Source: Westiellopsis prolifica IICB1 (GTDB lineage Bacteria; Cyanobacteriota; Cyanobacteriia; Cyanobacteriales; Nostocaceae). Taken from it: a stretch of 64,000 nucleotides of DNA. The position numbers and the translations under genes are program-made. Position 1 is the stretch's first letter, and every line of letters begins with the position of its first letter. Under the pieces are notes generated by a model. The model was not told where the DNA came from, ran no database searches, and saw only the letters and a program-made list of their open reading frames with translations. Shown piece after piece: positions 45,173 through 54,479 of this stretch. The DNA lies in assembly GCF_004323185.1 (NCBI RefSeq), contig NZ_NAPS01000001.1, positions 79,686-143,685 on the forward strand, given 5' to 3'.

Positions 45173-48100
45173 CTAATCTAAGATGAGGGAAAAAGTCAGA
45201 ACTGTTTCGTCTATTCCTTTGAGTTCTAGCGGACTACCTTTTATAATTTCTTCGTCTTGTAAATAATCTGCAACCGCCGCAGAAACTAAGACACTTCCGG
45301 GATTCGCTGCTTGCTGTAATCTCGCAGCAATATTGACACTGGGACCAATGGCTGTATAGTCGGCGCGTTCTGAGCTACCAAACATACCGACAACGGCTGT
45401 ACCTTGGTGGATACCACTGCGAAATTGTACACTTTCACTTTTAGTCGAATCAAAAATACCCTGTCTTCGCCAGTGTTCGTTTAACTTTGCGAGCGATCGC
45501 ACCATCGCTGTGGCTGTATTCACCGCCCGTCGCACTTGTTCGTTAGGTGTTAGCTCTTCTGGCGCTCCAAATAAAGCTAAAATACCATCTCCCATAAATT
45601 TATCTACTGTACCACCGTTATCAAATACCGCTTTTGTCATCACTTCTAGATATTCATTGAGCAATTCAGCCACTCGGCGTGATCTGAGGGTATTTGCTAA
45701 CTGGGTAAAACCGACAATATCACTAAATAAAACTGTGATTAAGCGCGGTTCTGGTTGCAAATCCAGAACCAAGTCTCCTGCTGCGGCTTTTTTAACCAAA
45801 GCAGGTGGCAAAAAGCGTTTTAATACGGATTCTGTCAAATAAGCATTTAATTCTATCACTTTGCGTTCATTTGCTTTCAATGCTAAAAGATTACGCACCT
45901 CTGCTAAAAGTTCACGGTCGTTAAATGGTTTAGCTAAATAAGCATCTGCACCCCGTTCTGTACCTGTAATGCGAGTTTCTTCATCAGCTTTTGCTGTCAG
46001 TAAAATGATTGGTGTTCCTTTTAATTTCTCGTCGTTGCGGATCATCCGAATCATCTCCAGCCCTGATACTATGGGCATCATTAAGTCACTTACAATCAAG
46101 CTGGGTGAAATTTCCTGAGCAAGTCGAAACCCTTGTGAACCATTGTGCGCTGTCCGTACTTGGTAGCCATCAGCGCGGAGTATACCAGATACATAAGCTC
46201 GTAAATCTGGGTTGTCGTCTACAACTAGGATAGAAGCACTAGAGTGAGTAAAAGATTCTTCCTCAACTTCTGCTGCTTCTGTGGAGCCTAATTCCCAGTC
46301 TGTGGTACCTTCTGCGAGGAATTCCAAATCAGCCAGTTCCACAGCTGCACGGTTGGTATTGACTTCCACGGCTGTTTCTAATAATTGATCTGCGCTGAAG
46401 TGACTACTACCAGGAATCAGCCAGACGCTAAAAGTAGTACCTTGACCATAAACTGATTTTACCGTTACTTTGCCTCCGTGGAGTTCTACTAATTCTTTAA
46501 CTAAAGCCAAACCTAAACCTGTTCCTTCATAGGAACGGTTTTCTGAACCTTCAGCTTGGCGAAAACGTTCAAATAGGAAGGGGATTTGTTCTGGTAAAAT
46601 ACCAATACCAGTATCTTCTACTATCAAAATGCAATGCCCATTTTGAGATTGCATAGCAACAGTAATCATGCCACCTTCAGGAGTAAACTTCATGGCGTTA
46701 GACAAGAGGTTGTAAACTACCTTGTCAAATTTTTCTATGTCTAAGTATACTTTCGGACATTCAGCTATTTTGGTGACCAGACGCAGTCCTTTTTTTTCGC
46801 AGTAGGGACGAAACGACTCGATAATTTGGCTGACAAATTCGACTAAATCACAAGGACGAAAAGTCGGTTGCATCCGACCTGCATCTAAGCGTTGCAGATC
46901 CAGCAGTTGGTTAACAAGTCTTAACAAACGACGAGAGTTACGTAGGGCGATCGCACTTTGTTCGTAAGACAAACCCTCTTGGGAAGATACTGCTGTTTCC
47001 AGTGGTCCTTGAATTAAGGTAATGGGAGTACGAAACTCGTGGGAAATATTTTGGAAAAATTCGGTTTTTTGTTTATCTAATTCCAGTAAGCGTTCGGCTT
47101 GTTCGCGGGTTTTTTGGTACAAGTGAGACTGTTGGACTGCGATCGCTGCTTGTGCTGCTACTGCTTTCGCTAACTCAATTTCTGAAGTTAGCCACTTACG
47201 ATATTTTACACTTTGCGTCAAAGTAATACTACCGATGATTTTTCCATCAGCTAACAGCGGAACTACCATCAGTGATTGGGCTGGCGATCGCAAAGGTAAG
47301 TCAAAGCCCTTGGTTTCTGGCGAACACTGGCTCGTATCGGAAATGATCACCGATTCTTGTGTCCGTAATATTTGTTGCAGAATCGGATTGTCTTTAATTG
47401 GCGCTTGAGATTCAGGTAAATTGTGAGTGTTGACATTCTCAATCTTTTGGGAATCATGAGTCCCTAAGTCTTCCGAACGATCATACAAACCGACGCAGCA
47501 AGCAAACTCATCATCTTGTGTCCACAAAGACAGCATACAGCCATCCACTTGTAAAGCTTGTCCTAATTTTTGGGTAATAGCAGCAAAAATATCTTGTGGA
47601 TCTAAACTAGAGCGAATCGCACTGGTAATTGTATTAATCAAAGCTTCTCTTTGAGCAAGCGCGTGTACTTGCTCGTAAGCATAGGCTTGAGACAAAGCCA
47701 AAGCAGCTTGATCTGCTACCATCATTACTAACTGGACTTCGTCATCACTCCAGATACGAGGTGTATGACATTGGTGGAGTGCTAACACAGCCATTAGTTC
47801 TTGTTGGCAAATCAGTGGTACAACTAAGCTAGAGCAAATGTTGGCTTCAGTGAAAGCAGCAGCACGCGATCGCAACTCCAAAATATCCCCTTGAATACGT
47901 TCATCACTAGCTACATCATGAATTATTTGTACTTTACGAGTTTCCCAAATAGTCTGAGATAGTAGAGGTGATAAAGCTTCAGAAGACGCAGTCACACCAA
48001 AACGTGGTGACACCGAGAGTATCTCCCTCTCGTCCACGCCAGGTGCTACAACGGAGGGAACCTCCGCAACGCACTGGCTCCCCTTGTCCCCGTGTCCCCC

Positions 48101-48724
48101 TGTCTCCATGTCTTTCTCTACTGGCTTGTGATAAATAAATCCTTCATCAACTAATTGATTTTCTTGGAAAGGACGCAAGAGGCAAACATCTACCTCTAAC
48201 ATATGTCCTACCGTATCAACAATTGTTTGCAAAATTTGCCGATAATCTAAAGCGCTACGAATCGTATTGGTGACAGTGTTCAGTAGGGATTCCTGGCGAA
48301 GTGTGCGGGTTAGTTCACGAGTCCGGGCCTTGAGGACATTGTGGGTATCCAAGGCTTGGCGCACTACTGCTTTGAGTTCCTCTGCTTCCCAAGGTTTGGT
48401 AACATACTTGAATACTTTACCAGAGTTAATCGCATCTACCAGGTCTTCGACATCGGTGTAGCCAGTCAATATTATCCGGATGATATCTGGATACTGAGTT
48501 GCTGTCAGGCTTAAAAATTCAGTACCACTCATCATTGGCATTCGCTGATCAGAGATAATGACTGACACATCACCTTCCTGCGCCAACAGCTCCAATGCAG
48601 CTGGTCCAGAACTTGCTTTCAACACCTTGTAATCGCGATAAAAGGTGCGATAAAGCAAATCTAAGTTGTCGGATTCGTCATCGACAACCAAAATTTTAGG
48701 CTTACTGTTTGCTTGGGATTTCAT
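45173..48724 (-). CDS. cyaC: CyaC-like hybrid two-component adenylate cyclase
   Basis: This ~1183-aa signalling protein combines a receiver (residues ~8-125, KILVVDDESD), two GAF domains (~165-375 and ~380-535), a histidine kinase (HEFRTPITL near 558; HATPase with EDTGIGI and GTGLGLALVKEL), a second receiver (SILVVDDNPDLRAYV near 833) and a class III cyclase domain (TVLFSDIVGFTQL near 996; GDGILALFGAP). It should make cAMP, controlled by phosphorelay and light or redox input. This order is that of cyanobacterial CyaC. The frame is open to 48811, but ATG 48724 (MKSQANSKPKIL) fits better. GAF1 contains an in-frame insert from spacer repeats (48022-48118). Confidence 0.87.
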   Translation of the reverse strand: MKSQANSKPKILVVDDESDNLDLLYRTFYRDYKVLKASSGPAALELLAQEGDVSVIISDQRMPMMSGTEFLSLTATQYPDIIRIILTGYTDVEDLVDAINSGKVFKYVTKPWEAEELKAVVRQALDTHNVLKARTRELTRTLRQESLLNTVTNTIRSALDYRQILQTIVDTVGHMLEVDVCLLRPFQENQLVDEGFIYHKPVEKDMETGGHGDKGSQCVAEVPSVVAPGVDEREILSVSPRFGVTASSEALSPLLSQTIWETRKVQIIHDVASDERIQGDILELRSRAAAFTEANICSSLVVPLICQQELMAVLALHQCHTPRIWSDDEVQLVMMVADQAALALSQAYAYEQVHALAQREALINTITSAIRSSLDPQDIFAAITQKLGQALQVDGCMLSLWTQDDEFACCVGLYDRSEDLGTHDSQKIENVNTHNLPESQAPIKDNPILQQILRTQESVIISDTSQCSPETKGFDLPLRSPAQSLMVVPLLADGKIIGSITLTQSVKYRKWLTSEIELAKAVAAQAAIAVQQSHLYQKTREQAERLLELDKQKTEFFQNISHEFRTPITLIQGPLETAVSSQEGLSYEQSAIALRNSRRLLRLVNQLLDLQRLDAGRMQPTFRPCDLVEFVSQIIESFRPYCEKKGLRLVTKIAECPKVYLDIEKFDKVVYNLLSNAMKFTPEGGMITVAMQSQNGHCILIVEDTGIGILPEQIPFLFERFRQAEGSENRSYEGTGLGLALVKELVELHGGKVTVKSVYGQGTTFSVWLIPGSSHFSADQLLETAVEVNTNRAAVELADLEFLAEGTTDWELGSTEAAEVEEESFTHSSASILVVDDNPDLRAYVSGILRADGYQVRTAHNGSQGFRLAQEISPSLIVSDLMMPIVSGLEMIRMIRNDEKLKGTPIILLTAKADEETRITGTERGADAYLAKPFNDRELLAEVRNLLALKANERKVIELNAYLTESVLKRFLPPALVKKAAAGDLVLDLQPEPRLITVLFSDIVGFTQLANTLRSRRVAELLNEYLEVMTKAVFDNGGTVDKFMGDGILALFGAPEELTPNEQVRRAVNTATAMVRSLAKLNEHWRRQGIFDSTKSESVQFRSGIHQGTAVVGMFGSSERADYTAIGPSVNIAARLQQAANPGSVLVSAAVADYLQDEEIIKGSPLELKGIDETVLTFSLILD
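48022..48118. repeat. Spacer-type repeats inside cyaC
   Basis: AACGGAGGGAACCTCCGCAA and CCCCTTGTCCCCGTGTCCCC, both spacer-type repeats, lie in frame in the first GAF region and encode METGGHGDKGSQ and neighbouring residues. Confidence 0.75.
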
Positions 48725-49330
48725 GCACCGCTTTCCTGCTGCAAAGGCACTCGGATAAACAATAATCTGATCAGATAAGGATAAAACTGACTCAGGTAAG
48801 AGCCAGAGCATTTCGACTCCATATGCCGTTTGCCCATATGACTGTCACTCGTGAGAGTATTTATTTACAGCCATTTGTCTCTATAGAATTATGCCGATTA
48901 CTGTTTGGTTTGGTACACCCCAATTAATTTGATCTTGAGTATTAGTCTGACAGAATTTGTGTTTGCTAGCCAAATTTCTGCTCACCTCCGACGAGAACTG
49001 TTCCATACCACATACAGCAATCCAGGCTGATTGAACAATCCGACTGAAACTGCATATTAATTTTTCCCGCCTTAGCACTGACACTAACATTTTCGGGTGA
49101 ATTTCATTTATGACAGTCATTTTATAGTCAGCAATCTCGCAATAACTAAGATTAAAGAGCAAAGTATACTATTAGACAAATAGTTATTTACATTTAGCCA
49201 TTAAAATTATGTGCTAGACAAGTGGTAGTTAGGGGATCGGGGATTGGGGATCGGGGAAAGGGGACAAGGGAGAGTGTGGGAAGTGTGGGAAGACAAGGGA
49301 GAATCATTTAACTGGTTTCTTCTTAATGAC
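48725..49330. other. Long spacer upstream of cyaC
   Basis: This spacer probably carries the cyaC promoter. A 93-codon reading frame on the minus strand (48881-49162) is not supported. From 49234 the spacer is made of GGGGATTGGGGATCGGGG and GTGGGAAGT repeats leading into the heptamer array at 49331. After the array (49429-49522) there is only the short upstream region of the GNAT gene. Confidence 0.5.
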
Positions 49331-49428
49331 CAATCCCCAATCCCCAATCCCCAATCCTCAATCCCCAATCCCCAATCCCCAATCCCCAATCCCCAATCCC
49401 CAATCCCCAATCCCCAATCCCCAATCCC
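49331..49428. repeat. Tandem heptamer array (CAATCCC)14
   Basis: Fourteen head-to-tail units; unit 4 is CAATCCT. It is the longest array in the window. Unit length 7 also makes long spurious ORFs in several frames. Confidence 0.95.
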
Positions 49429-49522
49429 AAACACCAGTTATTTTAAGTTTTCACATAGTCTAAATGGTGTTTTAGGATATTTGAAAAGATTTTTATTCAA
49501 TCAATTCACCACATAATTAGCC

Positions 49523-50143
49523 TTGACACCCTGGTTTTTCCAACAATCTTATCAACCACCTGTCACAGCAGCATCTGCTGAACAAGCTTCCTGTCGGTTC
49601 CAAGTCCGTGCAGCTACACCTGCTGATTTGACTAGTGTTGCTCAAATTATTGCTGAAAGCTTTCACTCCCAAAATGGTTTTTGGGCATGGGCTTTTCCTT
49701 TGTTACGCTTAGGTATATATGAAGATTTAAGACATCGGCTTGTATCATCTACATCCCACCATGTCTGTTTGGTTGCTGTTGACACCGCAGCCAATACAGC
49801 TGATAACTTAGTGGGTACTTTGGAGGTAGGTGTGCGCTACAGTGATTCTTGGACAGAGGTTGGCAAAAGTTTGCCTTACCTGTCTAATTTGGCAGTTTCT
49901 TCAAAGTACCGTAGACTGGGCGCAGCTTCTCAATTACTTCAAGCTAGTGAAAAATTTGTTCGAGAATGGGGATTTGAAGATTTATATCTCCATGTTCTAG
50001 AAAATAATCACCAGGCACGACAACTCTATCTCAAGTTTGGATATCGAGTGTATAAAGTGGAGTCTAATTGGAATATATTATTTTTAAGAAACTCACGGCA
50101 GATATTATTGCATAAGCATCTTATGCTCAACTCCAATAGCTAA
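49523..50143 (+). CDS. GNAT-family N-acetyltransferase
   Basis: The 206-aa protein has a GNAT domain from about residue 25: FQVRAATPADLTSVAQIIAE (first strand/helix), LPYLSNLAVSSKYRRLGAAS with the acetyl-CoA loop R-R-L-G-A-A, and HVLENNHQARQLYLKFGY near the end. This version resembles cyanobacterial/plastid GNATs related to plastid acetyltransferases, but the acceptor is unknown. The likely start is TTG at 49523, giving MTPWFFQQ; no ATG lies upstream of the domain. The 5' region is dominated by the CAATCCC array about 95 bp upstream. Confidence 0.82.
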   Translation: MTPWFFQQSYQPPVTAASAEQASCRFQVRAATPADLTSVAQIIAESFHSQNGFWAWAFPLLRLGIYEDLRHRLVSSTSHHVCLVAVDTAANTADNLVGTLEVGVRYSDSWTEVGKSLPYLSNLAVSSKYRRLGAASQLLQASEKFVREWGFEDLYLHVLENNHQARQLYLKFGYRVYKVESNWNILFLRNSRQILLHKHLMLNSNS

Positions 50144-50505
50144 TTTTGAAGTTGTGATCGCTCCACAAAGGGGAAGTAAAACTATTTTGGATTTTGGATG
50201 TTAAATTTTTAATCAATTCCACAGATAAATCTAGGGGTTTGGAATCAGGGCTATTTTATTCTAGACATAAACCGCCCTGAACTAATGTTCAGCGGCTCAT
50301 ATAGGACTCATATTTGATTTCTGAAATACACGTAGGGGAGGCAAAAAGGGGTGTAGATTTTCTTCCCCCTTTGTTGCCGTTGTGTTACGCCAAAGGCTAG
50401 GGAACAGCTCCGCCATGTTAAGGCGGAACAAATCTAAAATCGTCAATTTAAAATCTTCAAGCCCTGCACCCAAGGAGTGGTCGGGGTCAATCTAAAATCG
50501 CAAAT
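50144..50505. other. Spacer between the GNAT gene and the IS4-type element
   Basis: Contains two imperfect hairpins (GGCAAAAAGGGG..CCCCCTTTGTTGCC near 50339-50377 and CCGCCATGTTAAGGCGG near 50412) and TCTAAAATCG-type direct repeats near 50431 and 50491. No gene is seen. Confidence 0.45.
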
Positions 50506-50910
50506 ATAAAATTCCTGACGGGGCGACAAAAGAGCTAGGATGGAGCTAGAATAAGTTCCATCGCCCTAAGACCTCGTTGGTAAAAGGGGCGCTTATTGCG
50601 ATTTAATAGCATTAAATTGGTGACTAAATCTTTACATTGCTCCATAAAATTAACCCAAGTTTCACCATATAATCCAATATAAAAGCTGCTATGACGCCTT
50701 TCAATACGACCAGCTTCTTTAAGACGACCAACGTACTTTTGTACACCTTTGTGTTTAATTTGCTGTCCATGAATTGTGGCGGAAGTATAAGCGATAGCCA
50801 TCAATAAAATTAGAGTAATTAACCGCTCGCCAGAGACATTAGTATCCTCTAAGTTATAGCCACCTTTTTTGAAATCTCGAAACATTTCTTCTATATCAAA
50901 TCTTCTTTTG

Positions 50911-50951
50911 TACGCTGCGTTAGCGAAGCTCCTCTGAAGGAGGCTCGCGAA
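50911..50951. repeat. Dispersed repeat inserted in frame in the transposase
   Basis: TAGCGAAGCTCCTCTGAAGG and AGGCTCGCG form a GAAGCTCCT/AGGAGGCTCG-like palindromic unit. It interrupts the conserved TNLE..KRRFDIEE segment without shifting the frame. Confidence 0.65.
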
Positions 50952-51410
50952 CTCAAGAGTCTCTAGGTTTGTTAAAATGAACCATCCTTCTTTTGGAACA
51001 ACGCCTAAGATTTTACGTTTCCATTTACAGGCAACATTAAAGCTGAAAAAACCTTGAGTTTTAGTGACTTTTACCCCGGAAAAAAATAATGAGACTCCTG
51101 GTGATAATCCTACCTGTTTTAGTTAAGCGCCAAATGTCTTCTTTTATCTCGACAAAATGATTTTTTTTGAGTCGTAAACAAAAGTATACATCTCTTTCTC
51201 TGAGCGAATTTGCCAGCTTGACAGAACAAAACTCTCTATCTCCCAATACACAGATTTTATAAGTTCTAAAAAGTGGCAATACCTGTGAGAGAATCTTTGT
51301 CTGTTCATCCAAATTACTATTACCTAACTTTGGTAGTAAGGAAAAATATACTGGAAATGCTCTCTTGTCCCAAACGACACTAACCATGAAGAGATTTATT
51401 TGACCGAAGA

Positions 51411-51627
51411 AAGGCACTTATGCTGAGGGCAGAAGGCAGAAGGTTTAAGAAAAAATTTATACCAAAAAATTCAGTCCTCTTCATTCTGCCATTTGGTTTC
51501 AAGCCCCCGAATTTATTCGTGGAAAAGATAATAAGATTTGTATCAAGATGCGTAGCACAAGATACAAGGCGTCCTTGTTAGAAACCCCTATATTTATTTA
51601 TGGGGTTCCCTTCAGCATAAGTGCCTT
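51411..51627. mobile_element. MITE-like element nested in the IS4-type transposase
   Basis: Imperfect inverted ends AAGGCACTTATGCTGAGGG (51411-51429) and, on the other strand, AAGGCACTTATGCTGAAGGG (51608-51627) bracket ~180 bp without an ORF. GCAGAAGG repeats lie inside the left end and outside the right end. Confidence 0.75.
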
Positions 51628-52059
51628 CTTCCTTCTGCCTTCTCATTCCAATTTGTCCTATCGATCACCACATAAATGATTTTTTCTTTCTCAAAATATG
51701 TTGATAACCAACTCGCAACTATCGGAAACCAAATTTTTTCAATGGAGAGGTTTGGCAATGATAAAAATCTTTGTATTCTCTTTCTTCTACTTTCAAATAA
51801 AACAGGAATGGGCAAAGAACTAGCCAGCGCTTCTAAACTAACTTTTTTAATGGATTGTAGAAGATTAATTAGAATTTGGAGCAACAAATATTCCGCAGAA
51901 CTCAGATTAACTTGCAGGTGTGTTTGGTAGAATAATGGTAACATTTTCAATAAATAGGTCTTCTTGACAAAGTTAGACCTACTTTTTTTACCATAAATTG
52001 CTGCACTCTTTACCTCACAAGGTTTTCAGGGTGCTTTGTCGCCCCGTCAGATAAAATTC

Positions 52060-52536
52060 AAAATCGATTGACCTAAACGCGTAAACGCAACAGCGGCTAC
52101 TTCTGTGAAGTTGCTACGCGCCCACCGAAGGTAGCAGCTTCAAGGTGGAGTAATCTAAAATTTAAAATTGTTTGACATGTTTAAATGAAGAAAAAATTTG
52201 GAGTGCTATACAAAACAGATTATTGTTTAAATATAATCAGTAAAAATCAGTAAAAATACTATCATTAATCTGTCAATCCCTCATAATAACTTTGTATTAA
52301 AAATGTTCATCTTTATAGAAACTTTAAAAAAAGATACCAGTAATAGCAGACAAATCAATGTTAAATCTCATAAAATATGAATAATCAATTACACAATAAC
52401 CTCTGTTAATGTTCATCGTAAGTTAGATTGATCAAAGGCATCTTGTTAACAGCAAAATAAAAACTCTGATTTAATAGCAATTTATCTATAATTTAGGTAT
52501 AAACTAGTCCCCAATTCATCCTCGTTTTGAAAGAAG
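52060..52536. other. AT-rich spacer right of the IS4-type element
   Basis: Begins with an AGCGGCTACTTCTGTGAAGT-type repeat (related to 9240-9270), then is AT-rich to the start of the next gene. No gene is seen. Confidence 0.45.
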
Positions 52537-53091
52537 ATGGATAGCGCAAAAAACCAACGCTATCAGACTCCTATGGTATCCACTTATTACCCGGACACAA
52601 GTTTTCTTGACTATATTGTCATGCAAGATGGAACTGAGCAATCCTGTGGCTCGGATATCCTTACACAATTGTTGAGTAGGAAAGTTTTCATTGTTAACAG
52701 TCGAAGACGAAATGGTTTGATATTGTTTAAACGCTACCATACAGAATTTGCTGGTCCAGGAGCAGCTGTAGGTGGCGATTATGATTGTGATTGTCAAAAA
52801 GTATTACCAATAGGAAATTTATCTTTATTAACTCCTGAAACAAATGAAGAGCGACAGAAGGCTTATTTAATTAGGCGACAGTGGATTCGGCTCATCAAAC
52901 AGATTACAGAAAATCCTATTCCTAGTCAGCGAGTTCAAAAGATTCTTGATCAATTTGAACAGTATTTTCCACTTGAGATGGTGGAAAATTTGCCAGATGA
53001 AGCATTTGCATTATTAGTGGGTGTTTTACCACAAACGGTTTCCATAGTACGCCGCTTAGGCAATGATGTAGATACTAGACTGATTTATTGA
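52537..53091 (+). CDS. Conserved-looking protein of unknown function
   Basis: I do not recognise this 184-aa protein. The N-terminal ~90 residues hold a Gly/Asp/Cys-rich patch (GPGAAVGGDYDCDCQK, with Cys separated by one residue). The C-terminal ~90 residues are helical and charged (ERQKAYLIRRQWIRLIKQIT, then FPLEMVENLPDEAFALLVG and LPQTVSIVRRL), a style common in cyanobacterial regulatory or heterocyst-related small proteins, but no named family fits. Start ATG 52537 is the first in frame. Isolated between spacers of ~480 and ~510 bp, it is probably transcribed alone. Confidence 0.6.
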   Translation: MDSAKNQRYQTPMVSTYYPDTSFLDYIVMQDGTEQSCGSDILTQLLSRKVFIVNSRRRNGLILFKRYHTEFAGPGAAVGGDYDCDCQKVLPIGNLSLLTPETNEERQKAYLIRRQWIRLIKQITENPIPSQRVQKILDQFEQYFPLEMVENLPDEAFALLVGVLPQTVSIVRRLGNDVDTRLIY

Positions 53092-53504
53092 GCTTGTTCA
53101 GATTTGAAGTCCGGAAAACAGTTTGCCATTGATTCACACATAGCTATTTGACTAATAAATTTATAAAGTTATTTTTAATCCTGACCAAATTTTTATGACA
53201 AGATTGCTGTTAGCCTTGAATTGTTCATTGAGTTTTGGATCTGCGTTTTGTGGGTGAGAGTGAGTTGGGTCAGATACAAGTAAATTACGAAGACTAATCG
53301 TATAGGGGATTTTGAGTTTGTTTTATAACCAATTGTGCAGCTTCATAATACTACAATTTCAAAATTTTATTTATTTTTTACTCAAGATCTACTACAGATA
53401 AACTGGAAATAGTTGCCAATATGGCATACATTAGCAAACTTACTTTAGCTGATATCTTGCACCAGTTGCAATCAGCCATCAAATAAATTTTTGGCTCAAA
53501 GCTT
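53092..53504. other. Spacer left of the triple hairpin
   Basis: This is most of a 511-bp gap and is AT-rich. A 21-codon frame at 53421-53486 exists but has no supporting signals. No gene is claimed. Confidence 0.4.
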
Positions 53505-53586
53505 AAACCCATTTAAATGGGTTAAAATATTAGCCCGTCGGTTTTGAACCGACTTTAGTTTTCAGCCCAAATTTTAATTTCGGGCT
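53505..53586. repeat. Three consecutive hairpins (modular repeat)
   Basis: The palindrome AACCCATTTAAATGGGTT (53506-53523), the stem-loop GTCGGTTTTGAACCGAC (53537-53553) and AGCCCAAATTTTAATTTCGG with GCT (53564-53586) follow each other. The architecture resembles the double-hairpin repeat at 7096. It lies just downstream of the hydrolase gene and may mark its transcript end. Confidence 0.8.
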
Positions 53587-53602
53587 AGGTGTAAGATATA
53601 AG

Positions 53603-54277
53603 TTAGGATATGTTGCAAAATCGCCGAATTGACTGCCAAATTTCTGCTAAGACGTTAGCTAAAGCATGATCACTGTCTAATTCCACTAACTCTACCCAAG
53701 GACGTGATTTGGCAAAATCACGACTGGCTTGAATTGGGATAACCTCATCATTTTTTCCATGCAGAATGAGAGTAGGAATAGGACGCTGTAATACATTTTC
53801 TTGATATTGAGTCGCATCTGTAATGAAATCATAACTTAAAGGTAGCGATCGCTCTTCGCCATAGTGATAAACCATTAAATACTTTTGTTGTTGCCAAAGT
53901 TGAACTTGTGTATCTCCTAACTGAGTTAGCCAGTGATATAAAAAGCCAAAGGCGGGTGCTAATAAAACGAGTCGCTGCACCTGGGGGTATTGCTGTGCTA
54001 TGTGAGCAGCTGTTAAACCACCTAAACTGGAACCAATGAGAATTACTGGTGCAGCTTGAGACAAAGATGGTTCTATATCCTGTTTGCCATCTGCTAAGAT
54101 TATTGAGGCTACTTGATGAATTTGGCGAGTAATTGTCAAGTGAGAAAAATCGCCAAAATTCAAATCAGGAATATTCAAGTTGATTTTGCATTCAGCAAAG
54201 CGATCGCGTATGTAGCGAGCTTTGGCAGAATGAGGACTAGAAGCAAAACCATGAAGATAGATAAACTGGTTCACCAT
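53603..54277 (-). CDS. YqiA-like alpha/beta hydrolase
   Basis: The ~224-aa cytosolic protein has the alpha/beta-hydrolase layout of YqiA/YcfP esterases. QFIYLHGFASSP at the N-terminus is the oxyanion-loop motif, ILIGSSLGGLTAAHIA carries the nucleophile Ser, ILHGKNDEVIP has the acid residue, and DSDHALANV holds the catalytic His. The frame is open to an ATG at 54340, but its first 21 codons come from GTGGGAAGT repeats (His/Thr/Ser-rich); the ATG at 54277 (MVNQFIYLHG) starts the fold properly. The substrate is unknown. It lies ~200 bp downstream of glutathione reductase on the same strand. Confidence 0.85.
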   Translation of the reverse strand: MVNQFIYLHGFASSPHSAKARYIRDRFAECKINLNIPDLNFGDFSHLTITRQIHQVASIILADGKQDIEPSLSQAAPVILIGSSLGGLTAAHIAQQYPQVQRLVLLAPAFGFLYHWLTQLGDTQVQLWQQQKYLMVYHYGEERSLPLSYDFITDATQYQENVLQRPIPTLILHGKNDEVIPIQASRDFAKSRPWVELVELDSDHALANVLAEIWQSIRRFCNIS

Positions 54278-54286
54278 CAAGCTTTT

Positions 54287-54318
54287 GTGGGAAGTGTGGG
54301 AAGTGTGGGAAGTGTGAG
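54287..54318. repeat. Tandem 9-mer GTGGGAAGT
   Basis: Three nearly perfect GTGGGAAGT units, followed by degenerate GTGTGAGGG, sit in the 5' region of the hydrolase gene. Related tracts lie at 49277-49296. Confidence 0.8.
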
Positions 54319-54413
54319 GGGTGTGAGGAGCTCTTAGCAAGGAGCAGGGAGCAAGGAGATCTTAGCAGGGAGTGTGGGGAGACAAGGAGGACAAGGAAGA
54401 ATTTATTCCAATG

Positions 54414-54467
54414 CCCGATGCCCGATGCCCAATGCCCGATGCCCGATGCCCAATGCCCAATGCCCAG
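54414..54467. repeat. Tandem heptamer array (CCCRATG)7
   Basis: Seven CCCGATG/CCCAATG units between glutathione reductase and the hydrolase gene. Confidence 0.9.
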
Positions 54468-54479
54468 CAAACTAAACAA

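Larger units (their letters stand above)
50535..51950 (-). pseudogene. IS4-type transposase, broken in three places
   Basis: Three frame segments together spell a DDE transposase. 51950-51650 codes the N-terminal part, ending at IDRTNW (first Asp). 51417-51085 codes INLFMVSVVWDKRAFPVYF and VLGDREFCSVKL (second Asp). 51060-50535 codes GWFILTNLE, RFDIEEMFRDFKKGGY (Glu) and the C-terminus. They are separated by a nested insertion (51411-51650), by a one-base frameshift in a T-run near 51085, and by an in-frame repeat (50911-50951) that adds about 13 residues (FASLLQRSFANAA). The element cannot make active transposase. Confidence 0.88.
50515..52050. mobile_element. Decayed IS4-type insertion sequence with 9-bp target duplication
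   Basis: The ends are 16-bp perfect inverted repeats CTGACGGGGCGACAAA (50515-50530 and 52035-52050). The 9-bp direct repeat ATAAAATTC lies just outside both ends (50506-50514 and 52051-52059). Total length is 1536 bp, including a nested insertion of about 220 bp. Confidence 0.93.

Noticed and set aside
48881-49162. 93-codon minus-strand ORF upstream of cyaC
   Set aside because: No ribosome site, no recognisable motif, and a composition like the surrounding spacer.
49207-49516. Two overlapping ORFs on opposite strands across the CAATCCC array
   Set aside because: They are products of a 7-bp repeat read in all frames; the peptides are pure repeat.
53421-53486. 21-codon ORF (MAYISKLTLADILHQLQSAI) in a spacer
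   Set aside because: No ribosome site and no similarity I can name; it could be chance.
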